A DNA stretch of 64,000 nucleotides from Pelobates cultripes. Its lineage: Eukaryota > Chordata > Amphibia > Anura > Pelobatidae. The stretch covers positions 100,812,096 through 100,876,095 of the forward strand of contig OW240917.1 of assembly GCA_933207985.1 (NCBI GenBank), in the 5' to 3' direction. Below, piece after piece: positions 21,234-34,240 of the stretch; the first letter of the stretch is position 1; every line of letters starts with the position of its first letter. A program made the position numbers and the translations under genes. Under the pieces are notes generated by a model that made no database searches, was not told the DNA's origin, and worked only from the letters and a program-made list of their open reading frames with translations.

Positions 21234-22944
21234 TGAGTAGAGGACGGACTGCCTGTTAGGATATAATAGACAACAAAATGAGAGAACTAATAACTGCTAG
21301 AAAACATCCCGAGGGAAGCCTTTATTGTAGATCCACTAGCCATCAGTGGTGGTATTTAAAAGTATAAAGGGTAAACATTCAGATAATCAACCAGTATGCA
21401 AATTATCAATAGTTATAGGGACACTATAGGCACCAAAACAACATTTGCATAATAAAGCTGTTTTAAAGTAGAGATCATGCCCCTGCATTTTCAATGCTTA
21501 ATTCTCTGCCATTTAGGAGTTAAATTACTTTGTTTATGAAACCCTAGTTACACCTCACTGCATGTGACTTAAACAGCCTTCCTAAACACTTCATGTAAAG
21601 AGTCAACTAATGTTTACACTGCCTTTACTGTAAAATCTGTTTAATTTAGAATTTATCTGCTCTGTTAATAGCTTGATAGACACAGCAGATGCTGGATTGG
21701 AGATATTAGCACATAAGGTCCCGCACCAGTAGACAAGATCCTCTCCGATCATCGTAGCACTTTCACTAAGTTTTATATCATATGGTTGGGTAATAGTGGA
21801 TCTGTCCAAATGTTCACTTTAACTTTGCTACCAGTGCCATGACATTTTGTGATAATGTCTCCAATCTAATATTTGCTGTCTTTATGCAATTTCAACATAA
21901 ATGGCTGCAATACTACACCCAGTTATAACTAATTAATCACAATATTAGTTAAAGTACATGCTGGATACAGTCCATGTTTTGTATTGCATTATGCTTTAAT
22001 AAGTGAATGAAGATTAAACATGAATCAATAAACTGAATAAATACCTGCTCAATTCAAGCTTTATTATCATATAAGTTACCCATGTGTTTGGAGCCTGCCA
22101 TTTAAATGTAATATATAATATGTTCCATAATGGATATAATATGTCTGAACCTCATGTATAATAAAACCTTTTTCATTCTGTTAGAAAAGACCAATTGGAC
22201 GTTTCCCTTTGTTCGTTAAAAAGAGACATACTTGGTTTTTGTTCTGCCCACAAATGCCACACTAATTGACTTGAATGGTTAAAAGCCTGAATGAGACAGA
22301 CATTCCGAAAAGTGATGTCATCATTAATTTCCTTCTAATTGAGTTAAGAACAACAAATATAAAGAAAACACATTTTTGCAAAGCTAGGAATTGCTGGGAA
22401 TTGCTAAAACAACACTAATCCATAGAAAGAAAAATATTTTGTGTGGTACATTCCATCCTAGCCCTGACTTAGCCCCTGGCATAGTCTAGAGCAGTGTCCC
22501 TTAACCTTTTTTGACAGGGATTGAAATGTGAACATGGAATAAACTTTCATTTGTAAAATTAGTTCAATGACGCAAAACATACAAAAAAACAATGACAAAA
22601 CTGGTTGGGTCAACTGGCTATTGTCAAAAAAATTATTTTCTTTAAGTGAGTCTAGGATACACTAAAAGTGAATGTACATTAGCTTTCCAAATAGTTACTA
22701 TAAATCTCCATGTTTAATGAGAATACTTACCAACTTGTTATCAATAATCAGTAGATGGTCACTGTATAGCTCTACAAGGCATTTACAACTCTACTACTCA
22801 AGCCACTGGCAAACATGCTTAGAATTTGCCATCTAAAATGATTATTATGACAGTGAAGAAGACATGGACATTTTATTGCGCAGACGGTTTGTTTACAAGG
22901 CAAAAATGTGGATCTTCTAACAAAGAGCTTAATATTCACTTAAA

Positions 22945-23381
22945 GGACCACTATAGTGCCAGGAAAACATACTCGTACATGCTCGTACATTCCCCCCACC
23001 CTCAGGGAGGGGTTAAACTTACCTCTTTCTCCAGCGCCGGGCGGGGAGCTCTCCTCCTCCTCTCTGCCTCCTCTCCTCCTCTTCAGCTGAAAGCGCATGC
23101 GCGGCAGGAGCTGTGCGCGCATTCAGCCAGTCCCTAGGAAAGTATTCACAATGCTTTCCTATGGAAGCTGGTGTCTTCTCACTGTGAAAATCACAGTGAG
23201 AAGCGCGGAAGCCCTCTAGCGACTGTCAATGAGACAGCCACTAGAGGCTGGATTAACCCATTTATAAACATAGCAGTTTCTCTGAAACTGCTATGTTTAT
23301 AAAAAAAGGGTTAACCCTAGAAGGACCTGGCACCCAGGCCACCTCATTAAGCTGAAGTGGTCTGGGTGCCTATAGTGGTCC
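22945..23381. repeat. MITE with GGACCACTATAG inverted ends, copy 2 (longer form)
   Basis: Same ends as copy 1 but 437 bp long. It retains an internal hairpin with 17-bp perfect arms (23263-23279 and 23285-23301) around a five-base loop. Copy 1 keeps only the second arm. Confidence 0.75.
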
Positions 23382-25090
23382 ACTGTTCATGAGTGATAAG
23401 ACATTGTTTACTTGACAGCATAGGTAAATTATTGTGTAGTGGATTGACAGGGACTTGCTTCCCTTTAATTATCTTCATCTTAGTGAAGTTGTTTTGAAGT
23501 GAGCAGTTCCTAGGCACTCCCTTTCCTCAAGGAGTCAAACCATGTTTGTATGTTACAAAATGTAGTGTAAATCTCAATAACAGGCCAGCTTGATAGGTGG
23601 AGAAAGTCAGCCGATCACCACCACCAAAGAAGAAGCCTAGCAAGAAGTGCTGTAACAACAATGAGAAAAAGTAGATGGGCCCCAGGGACCCAATACAGGG
23701 TTAAAGCATGAGGTAGGGAAATTCTCAGGGACTTCTCATCTGAAAACAACTTCATTAAGTTTGAAAGTTCCTCTAAACTTAGTCAGTTGTAAAGATTTTA
23801 GTGCACAAAAAAAGGTTAAGTAACATATTGGTTTAAAATAAGATAAAAGCTTTTTGGGGTCATAAAGGGTTACATTTCATGCTCATTTTGTTTACAAACT
23901 GAACTTCATCTAACTGATGGTTTTATAAAATGTTTCCAGTTTCCTTTCTCTGATGAGGAAATGAGCTTAATGGGAAATAATACATGTTTAGAAGCATGTA
24001 TCACCACAAAAGGTAATATCATCTATGAGGTGTTGTCACTTTAACACCAGCTACTTAAGGTTTAATGTAGTTAAATCTACCAAACCATTGTGAGAATCTG
24101 AAACACATGCCACAGAATGCTGACTACATCAAAGCACATGCTATAAATATGAACAATGGCTCTTTGGAGCATGGAACATTTAAAGCGGAATTTTCGCTAT
24201 TCTAGAAATTACACAATTGAAATAAAACATTGCAAATTAGCTATACCTTGTGCAATGTAAACCTTATTAAGATCTATATTATATACTAGGCTTGGAGATT
24301 CATTTCAGACCTCACTGCAGTTTTGCTGAATTTTGGCCAATCGGGTGCTGCTGAGTTCTTGAAATTCTAGCTACAATGTCTCAAAAATCATGGACCAAAT
24401 GAACCACGCAATGCTGAACATGTTTGGTTCAGAGGTTGGATTTTTAATTCCTCCAGTGGAGCCAAAAAAAAGACATTGGTGAGAAAAAAGTGATGAGACA
24501 AAAAGTGAACAAGAAAGGAGAAAAAAAGAGGAGCAGAAAAAAAAAATCTATAGACCTCTCTTCAACTTGACCAGCTGTAGCAATTTGGTAAACATCTGCC
24601 ATTTTTTCTTATTAATATAGCGCTTCCAAAGTATCTTCTTTTTTTTTTTGCTAACCCTATCCTTACACTAATTCTATACATACACTTACCTTAACCCTAC
24701 ACTGTCTATAATCCTAACTCTACAGGGAGACCATACTGGGGTATTGTTAGACCCCAGGGATATCCATCTGTTTGGGGCATCAACATTAATGGATCATTCA
24801 GCCAAGCTGATTTAATTAGATTTAAAGGACTATATCCGTGATCACTTTGAGTACTGCATACAGCTTATTTGTAAGTCTGGGGGCCACAAAATTAACAGAC
24901 ATTCCTAATGACGTTAAAGTCCACCATTATTAGCATGACATGGAATGTCCTAATGTACTTAAAATGTGCAAGATCTATGTTAATTGTATTCACTATTTTT
25001 TACAGAGTAGTTATATGTTATACTTGTGTTGTTATATTTTCTGTGTTGGTTTCTGACAGGGTGAAAAAAATTACTTTTTTCACTCCAAAC

Positions 25091-25224
25091 CAGTGGTTCT
25101 CAAACCAGTTCTCATGGCCCACCAACAATCCAGGATCTATGTATTTCCCTTTTTTTATTCCATCTGAGATGCTGACAAAACCTGGACTCTTGGTGGGCCA
25201 TGATGACTGGTTTGGGAACCAGTG
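25091..25224. mobile_element. hAT-type palindromic MITE, copy 2
   Basis: The counterpart of 5285-5418, with the same ends and flanking octamers. Confidence 0.85.
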
Positions 25225-26734
25225 GTCCAAACCATTCATTTTCATTATTATGAAGGATTAATAAATTTTGTGTCTGGTTAGTTAGTACATGATCCCTCAT
25301 ATGTGTTAACATAGTAGTAAGACACGGATGGATGGATGGATGAATTCACGCAAGAGAACTATTTTTGGGAATATTTTAACAAGACAGACAGGCACACAGA
25401 AATATATTATTATTATTTTATTATATGTTTCATTTATATATAGTTCAACTGATATAATATATACATGGTACATTTTAGCTAATTAAACAGTATTTTGTTC
25501 TAAATTATGTCTATAGGAATACCTGAGTTCATATTAACTGTGCTATTTAATTACAAGCAGTTTGTAATTACTTTTTGTTACATCACATTAATTATTCTTA
25601 ACTGTAACCATTTGTAGAGATGATGCTGTATTGTAAATCAATATGCTTCTCGTTGTGTCCTTAAGCTATAATCGAACATATACCTAGCTTGTAATACTCT
25701 TGTTTGAGAAAAAAAATATTTAAAATTTATGGAAAGTATGACACATAACCTTGTGTTTCTTCTTATATCTTGTTTATTGACTTTAGCATTATTTAGTGAG
25801 TCATGATATTAATAAAAAAAATAAGAGCATTTTAGTTAATCATTATACAGCTTTGGCAAAGCTATCTGATGTTGGACATATTAAATAAATTGAAATCCTC
25901 TAAGTGACCTTTTTGTTACTAAAAGTAGGGCTTATTTCAAAAATTGTTAAACTCAGGAAAACATGGGTCATAATATTTGAACAAATAAGAGGTTCCTGTG
26001 GCTCGATGAATCATCTTTTTGGGTTATCTTAGCTGATGGCCTCAAAAATTATCAAAGGGCCACTGGATGCTGTGTTTTCCTCTATCAAAGACAAAGGAAA
26101 ATAACCCTAATAAAAGTATCTCAATAGTTCTTGGCATTTCTGTTAGCAGAGTACTGCAGGCGTGGGGAAGCAGGAAGAATTGTGTATGGCCAGCAAAGTG
26201 GGCTGGTAGGCTGCAATCTCAATGTTCTCTAGGCCTGGGACTGTTCCACTTGAATGTGTTCATGGAGCCCTCCCCTACTTAGTGGAATATAGACTTGGAC
26301 ATTCCTTAAGTTAAGTACTGCAACTCAGCTGAATTTTGAGTAATTGGGTGATTGTACGTATTCCTAATTTCCAAACTGCCTGCATATAGACTAATCACAA
26401 AACAAATGACTCGTTCAATAGACAAGCATGTTCGTTGTGATCCGTGATTCAGAATACAGCTTGTGGCACCAAAAAAAAGAGATAATTATGGGGAAAAAAG
26501 ATTATTGATGCCTTGGGGATAGCTTAGAATACTGATTATCTTTAGTGACCAGTAGAGGGAAAATTGGAGGAGCAGTAAAAGAAAAAAAGATATCTAAATA
26601 TATAAATTGTTTTGGTTTTTTTAACTGCTCTTCCTGTTTTTCCATCTGTTTACTTTTTCTAACTTAATCTGTGAATAAAATGTCGAGATAATAGGCCTAT
26701 CAGTGTATTGCAAATGACATAATTATGTATGTAT

Positions 26735-26940
26735 ATATTTATTTAGAAATTTTTTACCAGGATGGATACATTGAGATTTCTCTCGTTTTCAGGTATGTCC
26801 TGGGTCCACAAAACATTACATTGTTACAATAGGGTATAATAAAATACAAAAAATACAATATACAAACTATATACATACATACACACATATATAAATTTAA
26901 CATATAACAGGTAATACATATATTCAACCATGACAGGTGC
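26735..26940 (-). repeat. Minus-strand LINE/SINE 3' tail, copy 2
   Basis: The counterpart of 6928-7140; the TTTA run is a few bases shorter here. Confidence 0.45.
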
Positions 26941-27782
26941 ATTCTGTGCTGAGGTATATTGCCATAGAACTTTTAAAATATTATAAATTGAATGAAGATT
27001 TGAAAACAACACAGTGTAGTATGTTTTCATGAATAGAGAATAATAGATAAGGAAGTGCACTAACACTATCCCCGCTAACTGATTCAAGTGTGTTTCTTCC
27101 TCCTTAAGGGTTACTCCATGGGATGCACGGTAGACCAAAAACAGAGAAGAAAAGGGCAAAAAGTACTAATACACAAATCCAAAAGCTCAAGGCTCAAGTT
27201 GTGTTTTTTTTTTTCTTATACACATTCCCATAGGCAATAATGTACTATACTTTAACTATACACATTTGAGTATGTTGGAACATATATTTGACCACTCAAA
27301 AAAAAAAATTAACAGATTTCACAGAAGTCTCCCCATAGACTAAATTGAGAAAGGTATAAATTAAACATAGAGAAAGAATCAAGAGAATTCATGTTGAAAA
27401 TAACATGAGCACTTATATTGCCAAATTGCAGAACTAAATCACAATCACATTTCATAAAATATGTGCGGTTACTCTTCTAACTCCTGAAAAAAATATAAAA
27501 TACTATGTGAACTATGCTGTTCTAGACAAATTTCCAGATAAAACTGTTTTTGTATGAAAGTGCAGTAATGTGTGGAATATGATATGAATCAATTGTAAAA
27601 TGTAAAAATGCAAGATAAGAGAACGGTAAAGCAGCAGCAAACATTAAGCAACTTAAATTAATAATTAGAACATTGCAAACATTAATTATATTAAGATATT
27701 ACTCTACAGTTAATAATTGGATCACATCACTGTAATGTTGGGACATCCCGCAGTTCTTGGATTTCTCAGCTAGTCAATAAAT

Positions 27783-27882
27783 NNNNNNNNNNNNNNNNNN
27801 NNNNNNNNNNNNNNNNNNNNNNNNNNNNNNNNNNNNNNNNNNNNNNNNNNNNNNNNNNNNNNNNNNNNNNNNNNNNNNNNNN
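27783..27882. other. Assembly gap of 100 N with no missing sequence
   Basis: Copy 1 reads AATAAATCAACCTTAATAAAG without interruption at the matching place; copy 2 reads AATAAAT, then 100 N, then CAACCTTAATAAAG. The gap therefore stands for a contig join with zero lost bases relative to copy 1. Confidence 0.95.
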
Positions 27883-28611
27883 CAACCTTAATAAAGTGAA
27901 CTTTAGGCAGAAAGTTTACATAGGGAAACCATAATTTCCTTCTTTCTGGAATGCTGGCTTTTTTGACAAAGACTTCATAACAATATATGCTAATGAGATA
28001 CAAGAGCTGAGAGGGTTTGTATGAGATAATGCCTGTGTTGGCTTACCAAAGTAGTCAACAGCTTTAGACTAAACACCCATCTGCCATCCACACCAGCCAA
28101 ATAAATTGCCAAAACCCACCCAATTTCAAGACGGAACATAACATTCCTCAGTAAACCATTTTCAATTAACATGTGAAAGTATAGACATTATAAATAAATT
28201 GAAGTGGGTTAGTATGCATCATTTAATAACATTTAATACTGAGGTCTCTATATAATCCCTTCAGAACCTCCACAAAACATAATTTGTGATGTGCAAGAAA
28301 ATGCCTCTTTCCCACGGGTCTTGCTAGTGAGTAGCTCAGTTTTCACTAGAACATGTTCATTCATGGTTTTGCAAATTACATAACAGTCAAATGTCAGTGT
28401 AGGGGTCAACATATCCACTCACAACTAGCCATTGGTGATAGAAGATTTTTCTCTGGTGAGTAGGAATTCACCAAAGGTGAGGGTGCTTGGACATTGCAGA
28501 TTTGCAGTGAAGAGTAACTTTTAAGGCAGGGCTAGTAGCATGGCACTTAAAATGTTATACCCTGAATGACACAATACTATGTAAGGCCGGGGACCTAAAC
28601 AGCCACACAGG

Positions 28612-28671
28612 CACTATAGTGTCAGGAATACATGTTTGTTTGTACATGTTTGTGTTCCTGACACTATAGTG
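28612..28671. repeat. 60-bp palindrome ending in CACTATAGTG, copy 2
   Basis: The counterpart of 8711-8770. Confidence 0.7.
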
Positions 28672-28703
28672 TTGCTTTAAAGGAAGGAGAGTTTGCATGT
28701 GAC

Positions 28704-28990
28704 AATGGATTGGGTTTTCTGACAGTAAAATCAATAAGGATGTGGAATTCTTTGCCTAATGAGGTGGTTTTAGCAGACCCTGAACTGATTTTTAAACAAT
28801 GTCTGGATATTTATTTTGGAAAAACATATAGTATTCAACACTATAATAGTCAATATATGAGGTAACAGCTTGTTGCTCCAAGGAGAATTATGACATGTCA
28901 TTTTGGAGTCAAGAAGGAATTTTGGTCTCATTTTGTTGCATATTGGAATTCATAGAGAGGGCAGGGTGTGATAGACATTTCGAATGGATG
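28704..28990 (+). pseudogene. CR1-like LINE 3' coding end
   Basis: Translation on the plus strand gives a short C-terminal piece with IRMWNSLPNEVV, then LIFKQCLDIYF and a stop, followed by degraded coding-like sequence. The W/NSLP-E/NEVV motif is typical of the last residues of CR1/L2-type LINE ORF2. Copy 1 of the duplicated segment is cut by the gap in the middle of this motif. Confidence 0.6.
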
Positions 28991-31900
28991 CAAGTAGTAC
29001 GAGCTCCTAAAGATTTTAAGCTATTTAAATTGTTGTATTTTAGCAGAAATCTTGACCTTGGCAGATAACTAATTGATGAACACTTTTTTGGATAGGTTAA
29101 GCCTACATAGAAGTACCTACTGTCTCTCTGTCTTAATACAGTCCCCAGAGCTTGAGGCTTAGCTGACTGCGCAGGTGGGAGAAGCAGACAAACTCCTGCT
29201 TGAGTGCCTTATATGGTACCGCAAAGAAATATCTGTAGGCTCTGTACCCTCCTGCTCTTGATTTAAAAACTATTGAAATGTATAACGTTAGATTTTAAGT
29301 GTTTAGTTTATTTAGGATTCCAACTATTCAGGACAGATTTTGTTCTCTTATTCTGTATATTGATTTATTGCTAATATATCTAAAAAAAAAGAAAAAATAC
29401 TGCAGCTGAATACCTACTTATGCTTTCAGATTTTGAATTTATTTTTAAGCTTGGGTGCTATTAAAATGTATATATAAATATTCCTTATAGATGTGTTGTA
29501 AGGCTGTAGTCATAGAAATCTTAAACAAATAAACCAAAAGGGTTTTTAGCTACTCCTCTTGTGTATTCCCACAATAGGCTTCCCAATTTAATCTCTAACC
29601 TGGGACTTGTAAAGAAAGTGATAGGGAATGGCCTATTTTAGGAAAAAAATAACAGAATTTAAAGCATTCCTAAACCTTGCTATTTAAAAAAAAATTTTTT
29701 TAAGATGAGCTATTGTAGAGCAAAACATTCAAACTCCCTTGTGTTCACGACAAATCTAGGTTTAGTGAATAAATCACTGTTATTGCTTTATGATCATCAG
29801 AAACGTAATGCCCTATAACAGTCCAAAAAATAAACTCTTTATCTATTCTCTATCCTTATGAATTGCCATTGTGGTTAACAAAGAAATAAGAATGTATTCA
29901 CTGTTACAGTAACCATGGATGTTAACATACGTACTAGTGATGATTTTCTTGTGCTTAAGTAAATACGAAGACATTGAGGTCATTTTGGGTGAATCAAAAT
30001 AGTTTTCTTGATCTCTATGCGGGTGTGTCTAAAAATAATAAAATTATCACATGGTAGACGTCAAAAACAATATCCAGATCCCATAAAATAAGGGAACGAT
30101 TAGTGTTTTGAGAGCAATTAAAACGTAATGTCAATATAATGTTAAAAAAAATTAAATAAATAATTGAAAATGAAGAATATACATTCAGCTAGTCTTAAAG
30201 ATTCTTTAAATGTATTGGTCTCTAAATAAATATGGTATTTAAAATCTAGTGCCAGCTACTCAACAATTACGAATAATAATGCATTACAAGTTTTTATGTT
30301 TTTATTTTTTTTTAATTTATATTAAATGAAAAATAGTAAGGATTTTCTCCTGCATAACTAATCACATCTAGCAGATGCCACTGCCACATTTTCCTGCTCT
30401 GGTTTAGTGCAATTCAAAAGCCAAAATAAATAGAGTGATTTATTCAAATTATTTTTAAAAAACATTTTTTTTTTTAATAAAAAAAAAATGCAAATACATG
30501 CACAAATGTGCATTGGTATAAAATGCAGATGGTGTTCTTAAAAATAGTAAATAAAAAAATATTTGTGTTTTACAATAGAGAGATTAACTACATCATGCAT
30601 TGACATACTATTTATGTTCTAAGCGTTACCAAACGAAAACTTGAATTCAAACATAAAATCTTGCATTTCAAGCAGTTTGTAACCAGCATTTGTAAGTAGT
30701 TGCTGAGATCAATGCACAAAACCCAATGCACTATTGCCCAGACTAGACTCCCAATCAATATACTAAATCACTGTGTGTGCTGCTCAAGGGTTGCAGAAGA
30801 TGCTTACTATGCATATCTTTTTATTCCGATAAAAATATAATTAATTATGTGATACAGTAAATACTACAGACCAAAAATAAATACAGAGAGATAGAGGGAA
30901 AATATGGGGACAGCTTGGTGGAAAGGGAAAAATGTATACATATTTTTTTCTTATATAAGGATTCAGTTCGATACGAGTAGACTGGAAAAGGGCATTGTTC
31001 TACTAAGAAGGTAGCGATAAGAGAGGCAGTAATGTTGCTTCATTGGGTTTGGTTTTTAAATAGCAGTTGAAGCAATTAGTTGAAAGGGCATGTTGAAATA
31101 ATACAAATGTATAATCTAACACGTACCTGAATTACATTAAAGAAACAAACTGCATATGAAGTTAAAGCAAAAAGCATTGGTATGTTGAATATAACAAGCA
31201 TTGATCTATATTAGTTCATATTCCCTTTATTTCAACGTTAATCTTTTTTTTTTTTTTTTGCATGGAATGTGAGCTCAGTGCTAAATTTGAGTCATCAAAT
31301 ACAATTTAAACCATAAAATTGATTTTCATGTAATAAAGAGAAGTGCAAAACCTCAATAAATGCATGACCATAAACGAATTAATCATGCGATGATTAACCC
31401 AATGTTTCTTTAAGATGAATAGAACTTTCAGAAGTTCTTGTTATCCTCCTTGGGGGATTTATTTTACTTTTTATTTAATTTGGCAATCTTCAATGAAAGC
31501 TCCACTGATCATAAACACGTTGCTGTAATGTTGTAATGGATCCCCAAAGAGGATTTTCAATATAACAAATGTATTCATTTATGACCAGTTCAACAATGAC
31601 ACAGATATTTTTGCTTACAACATAAAGCGTTTAACCTGCTAACTGTAGTAATGTTGTAAAAACAATTAATCATTAAGCAGCAGCACTAAAACATTTTTTT
31701 CTCTCATTCTGGTAAAGGAATCGTTCAATTTTGTATAATCAAGGAATAAATAAAAATAAATAAATTATTCACTGGAACCCCAAAAGGTTTTAACAGTTCA
31801 GCCCAAAAAATACCTCAGTCATTTAGTCACTATTTCAAAGCTGCCAAAACCTGTAATGGATGCATTGAGCAAATTGATATGAAAAAAAGGATTATCTTCT

Positions 31901-32445
31901 TTGACAAAAAGCCAGTTACTTCCCTTTGAGAATTTAGTAGCTGAACATAATACAGTAGAATGACATCTGGCCACCGGTATCATTCCTAAATATACACATA
32001 ATACTATTCTACATGAGCAGAACATGAATGCAAAGTAAATTAATAGTGATCATGTTTTTTTTTATATATTATGTCAGGCACTCATTTGGCACGAAAGGGG
32101 CAGTCCACACCATAACAACTATAGCACACTGTGCGATTATGGTTCCATAAATCCCCTGGGTCCATCCGACAGTAAGTAATTACACCATTTTGGAGCAGTG
32201 TTACCCTTACCTGGATCCTCCGGGCACTTGCAGTCACACCCTCGCTTCAGATATAGGTCTCAATTTAATACGCTTTCCAAATGATCCCATACTATTAGGC
32301 ACACTTTCTTAATAATTTATCTGCAGAAGTCCCTATTAAAGTCTTTAGGGATATTTGTAGATAAATCATTTGGAAAGTAATGTTGACAGAGATGGACTCG
32401 TGTCAGAGGGGAGGAGAGGAAGATGGATATGATACTTTTGTATAG
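28991..32445. other. AT-rich non-genic DNA
   Basis: Many A and T runs, no long open frame and no domain recognised. A stretch at 32057-32440 contains an inverted repeat (CTTTCCAAATGAT near 32271 against ATCATTTGGAAAG near 32365), suggesting another decayed fold-back element. Confidence 0.55.
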
Positions 32446-33010
32446 TTAAAGGGACATTTTAGTCACCTGAACAACTACAGATTAATGAAGTTGTTCAGAT
32501 ATGATCTATAGCTCCCTGCAGGCAATCTAATGTAAACACTGTATTTTCAGAGAAAATACAGTGTTTACATTGATTGATAGGAATACCTCCAGTGGCCGTC
32601 ACTCAGACGGCCACCAGAGGGACTTCCTATCATGTAGGGCCCTAAAAAGGCCTTGTACACGTCAGACGTATTAAAATACGTCTGACGTGTGTAGGAGAGA
32701 GAAGGCACTGTGTGCACGTCTTCTCTCTTCTGCCTGTCAGCAGAGGAGAGGGGGCGGGCAAAGACTGCAAGCTGAGCTGTCAGTCAGCTCAGATCGCGGA
32801 AGTGCACACCGCACGCATGCGCGGTGGTGCGCTCAGGACTTCAGAAGGCGGCATTATTGCCGCGCATGCGGACAATGGAGCAATGACGCTTCCAAATGGA
32901 AGTGTCTGATTGCGCCCTGCTCGCGCAAGCCTATTTCGTCATTTTGACGAAATAGGGGGCGCGACTTCACAAGAGGTGAGTAAAACCGGCTGCCTGGAGA
33001 GTCCCTTTAA
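32446..33010. mobile_element. TTAA-flanked fold-back MITE with three internal palindromes
   Basis: Bounded by TTAA on both sides (32446-32449, 33007-33010) with inverted ends AGGGAC...GTCCCT. Inside are three strong palindromes: 32535-32566 around ACTGTATTTTC, a 16-bp-armed one at 32657-32690 around ACACGTCAGACGTATT, and one at about 32931-32955 around CTATTTCGTCA. GC content is much higher than the flanks. TTAA target sites are used by piggyBac and Kolobok elements; the family here is inference. Confidence 0.7.
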
Positions 33011-33160
33011 TGGTTTGTAGCAGTGTGTGGAGGCAATGTTCAGTGGAAGGAGAGAAAGAGTTGAGTGGATTATAAAAGCATGCTATTATTATGTGTGAGA
33101 GATGGGAGAACTGTTGTGATGTGAGAAGTTAATTAGGAGGATTATAAGCCTTCCTAAAGA

Positions 33161-34240
33161 GATGGATAGTTACATAGCTGAAAAGAGACTTATGTCCATT
33201 AAGTTCAGCCTTCTTCACATATGTTTTTGCTGTTGATCCAAAAGAAGGCAAAAAGCCTAGTCTGAAGCGCTTCCAATTTTGCAACAAACTAGGAAAAAAA
33301 TCATTTTTGACCCCAAAATAGCAGTCAGATGTCTCATTGGATCAAGCAACTATTAACCCACTAATTATGTCCCTGTATGTTATGTTTTTGCAAGTATTTA
33401 TCCAATTTCTGTTTAAACATCTGTATGGACTCTGATAAAACCACCTCTTCAGGCAGAGAATTCTATATCCTTATTGCTCTTACTGTAAAAAAACCTTTTC
33501 GTTGCCTTTGATTAAATCTCCTTTCTTCCACCCTAAATGTGTGACCTCATGTCCTATGTATAACCCTGTTTATGAATAGATTTCCAGATAATGGTTTGTA
33601 CTGGCCCTGAATATATTAAATCCAATTAGGGTCAGCTGCATCTAATTTGCAGGCTGTAAAAGTCAGCCCTGTCTGAAACCTAGTATCTGGTCATTTTGCC
33701 TGTTTGGTGTTTCCTGCCGGATCTCTGCTTCGCTTCTAACTGATTTCCTGGACTCTGATCTCTGCCTGCTTTACCGACTACGTTACTCTGCTACCAGCCC
33801 TGACTCCGGCTTCTCGTCTGACCCTGCCTTTGGATTTCCTCTTAATCTGTACTGCGCTTTTGGTTTTTGCCTCCTTCCCGTGCCATCTCCTGCAACTGGA
33901 CTCCAACTCCTGGTAAACTGTTACATAAATCCCCAGGTTACTGTTACAGTATCCTTCTTTAGAACAGGTGCCCAAAATTGCACAGCATATTCAAGTGTTG
34001 GTCTTACCAATGATTAATAAAGAGGCAAAATGATATTTTCATGCCGAGAATTTATGCCCCTGTTTATACATGACAAAACCTTACTGGCCTTAGAAACTGC
34101 AGATTGACATTGCATATTGCTGCCTAATTTGTGGTCTATAACAATTCCTAAATCCTTCTCGTGTGTGGTTATCCCTAATTCACTACCCTTTAGGGTATAA
34201 GTTGCTTGTGCATAACTTTGCATTTCTCTACGTTACTTAG
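33161..34240 (-). pseudogene. CR1-like LINE 3' half, interrupted by an insertion
   Basis: Minus-strand translation near 34014-34223 gives DLGIVIDHKL and a following helix-rich stretch typical of the end of LINE reverse transcriptases. The frame near 33350-33590 gives the IWNSLPEE-type C-terminal motif. The two are separated by unrelated sequence at about 33600-33950. Stops and frameshifts are present, so this is an inactive copy. Confidence 0.65.
33600..33950. repeat. Inserted pyrimidine-rich dispersed repeat
   Basis: Interrupts the CR1-like LINE. It is rich in CTGACC, CCTGG and CTCTGCCTG blocks and resembles the stretch at 53740-54170 in style. Family unknown; possibly an LTR or SINE fragment. 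Confidence 0.4.

Larger units (their letters stand above)
21234..28758. repeat. Duplicated segment, copy 2
   Basis: Repeats 1505-8857 in the same orientation. Differences seen include scattered substitutions (for example around 21668, 21860 and 21930), loss of about 12 bp near 22828, and a gain of about 99 bp inside the MITE at 22945-23381. It includes the 100-N gap at 27783-27882. Unlike copy 1 it continues past the shared end into unique sequence, so this is the copy that connects to the right-hand contig. Confidence 0.93.
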
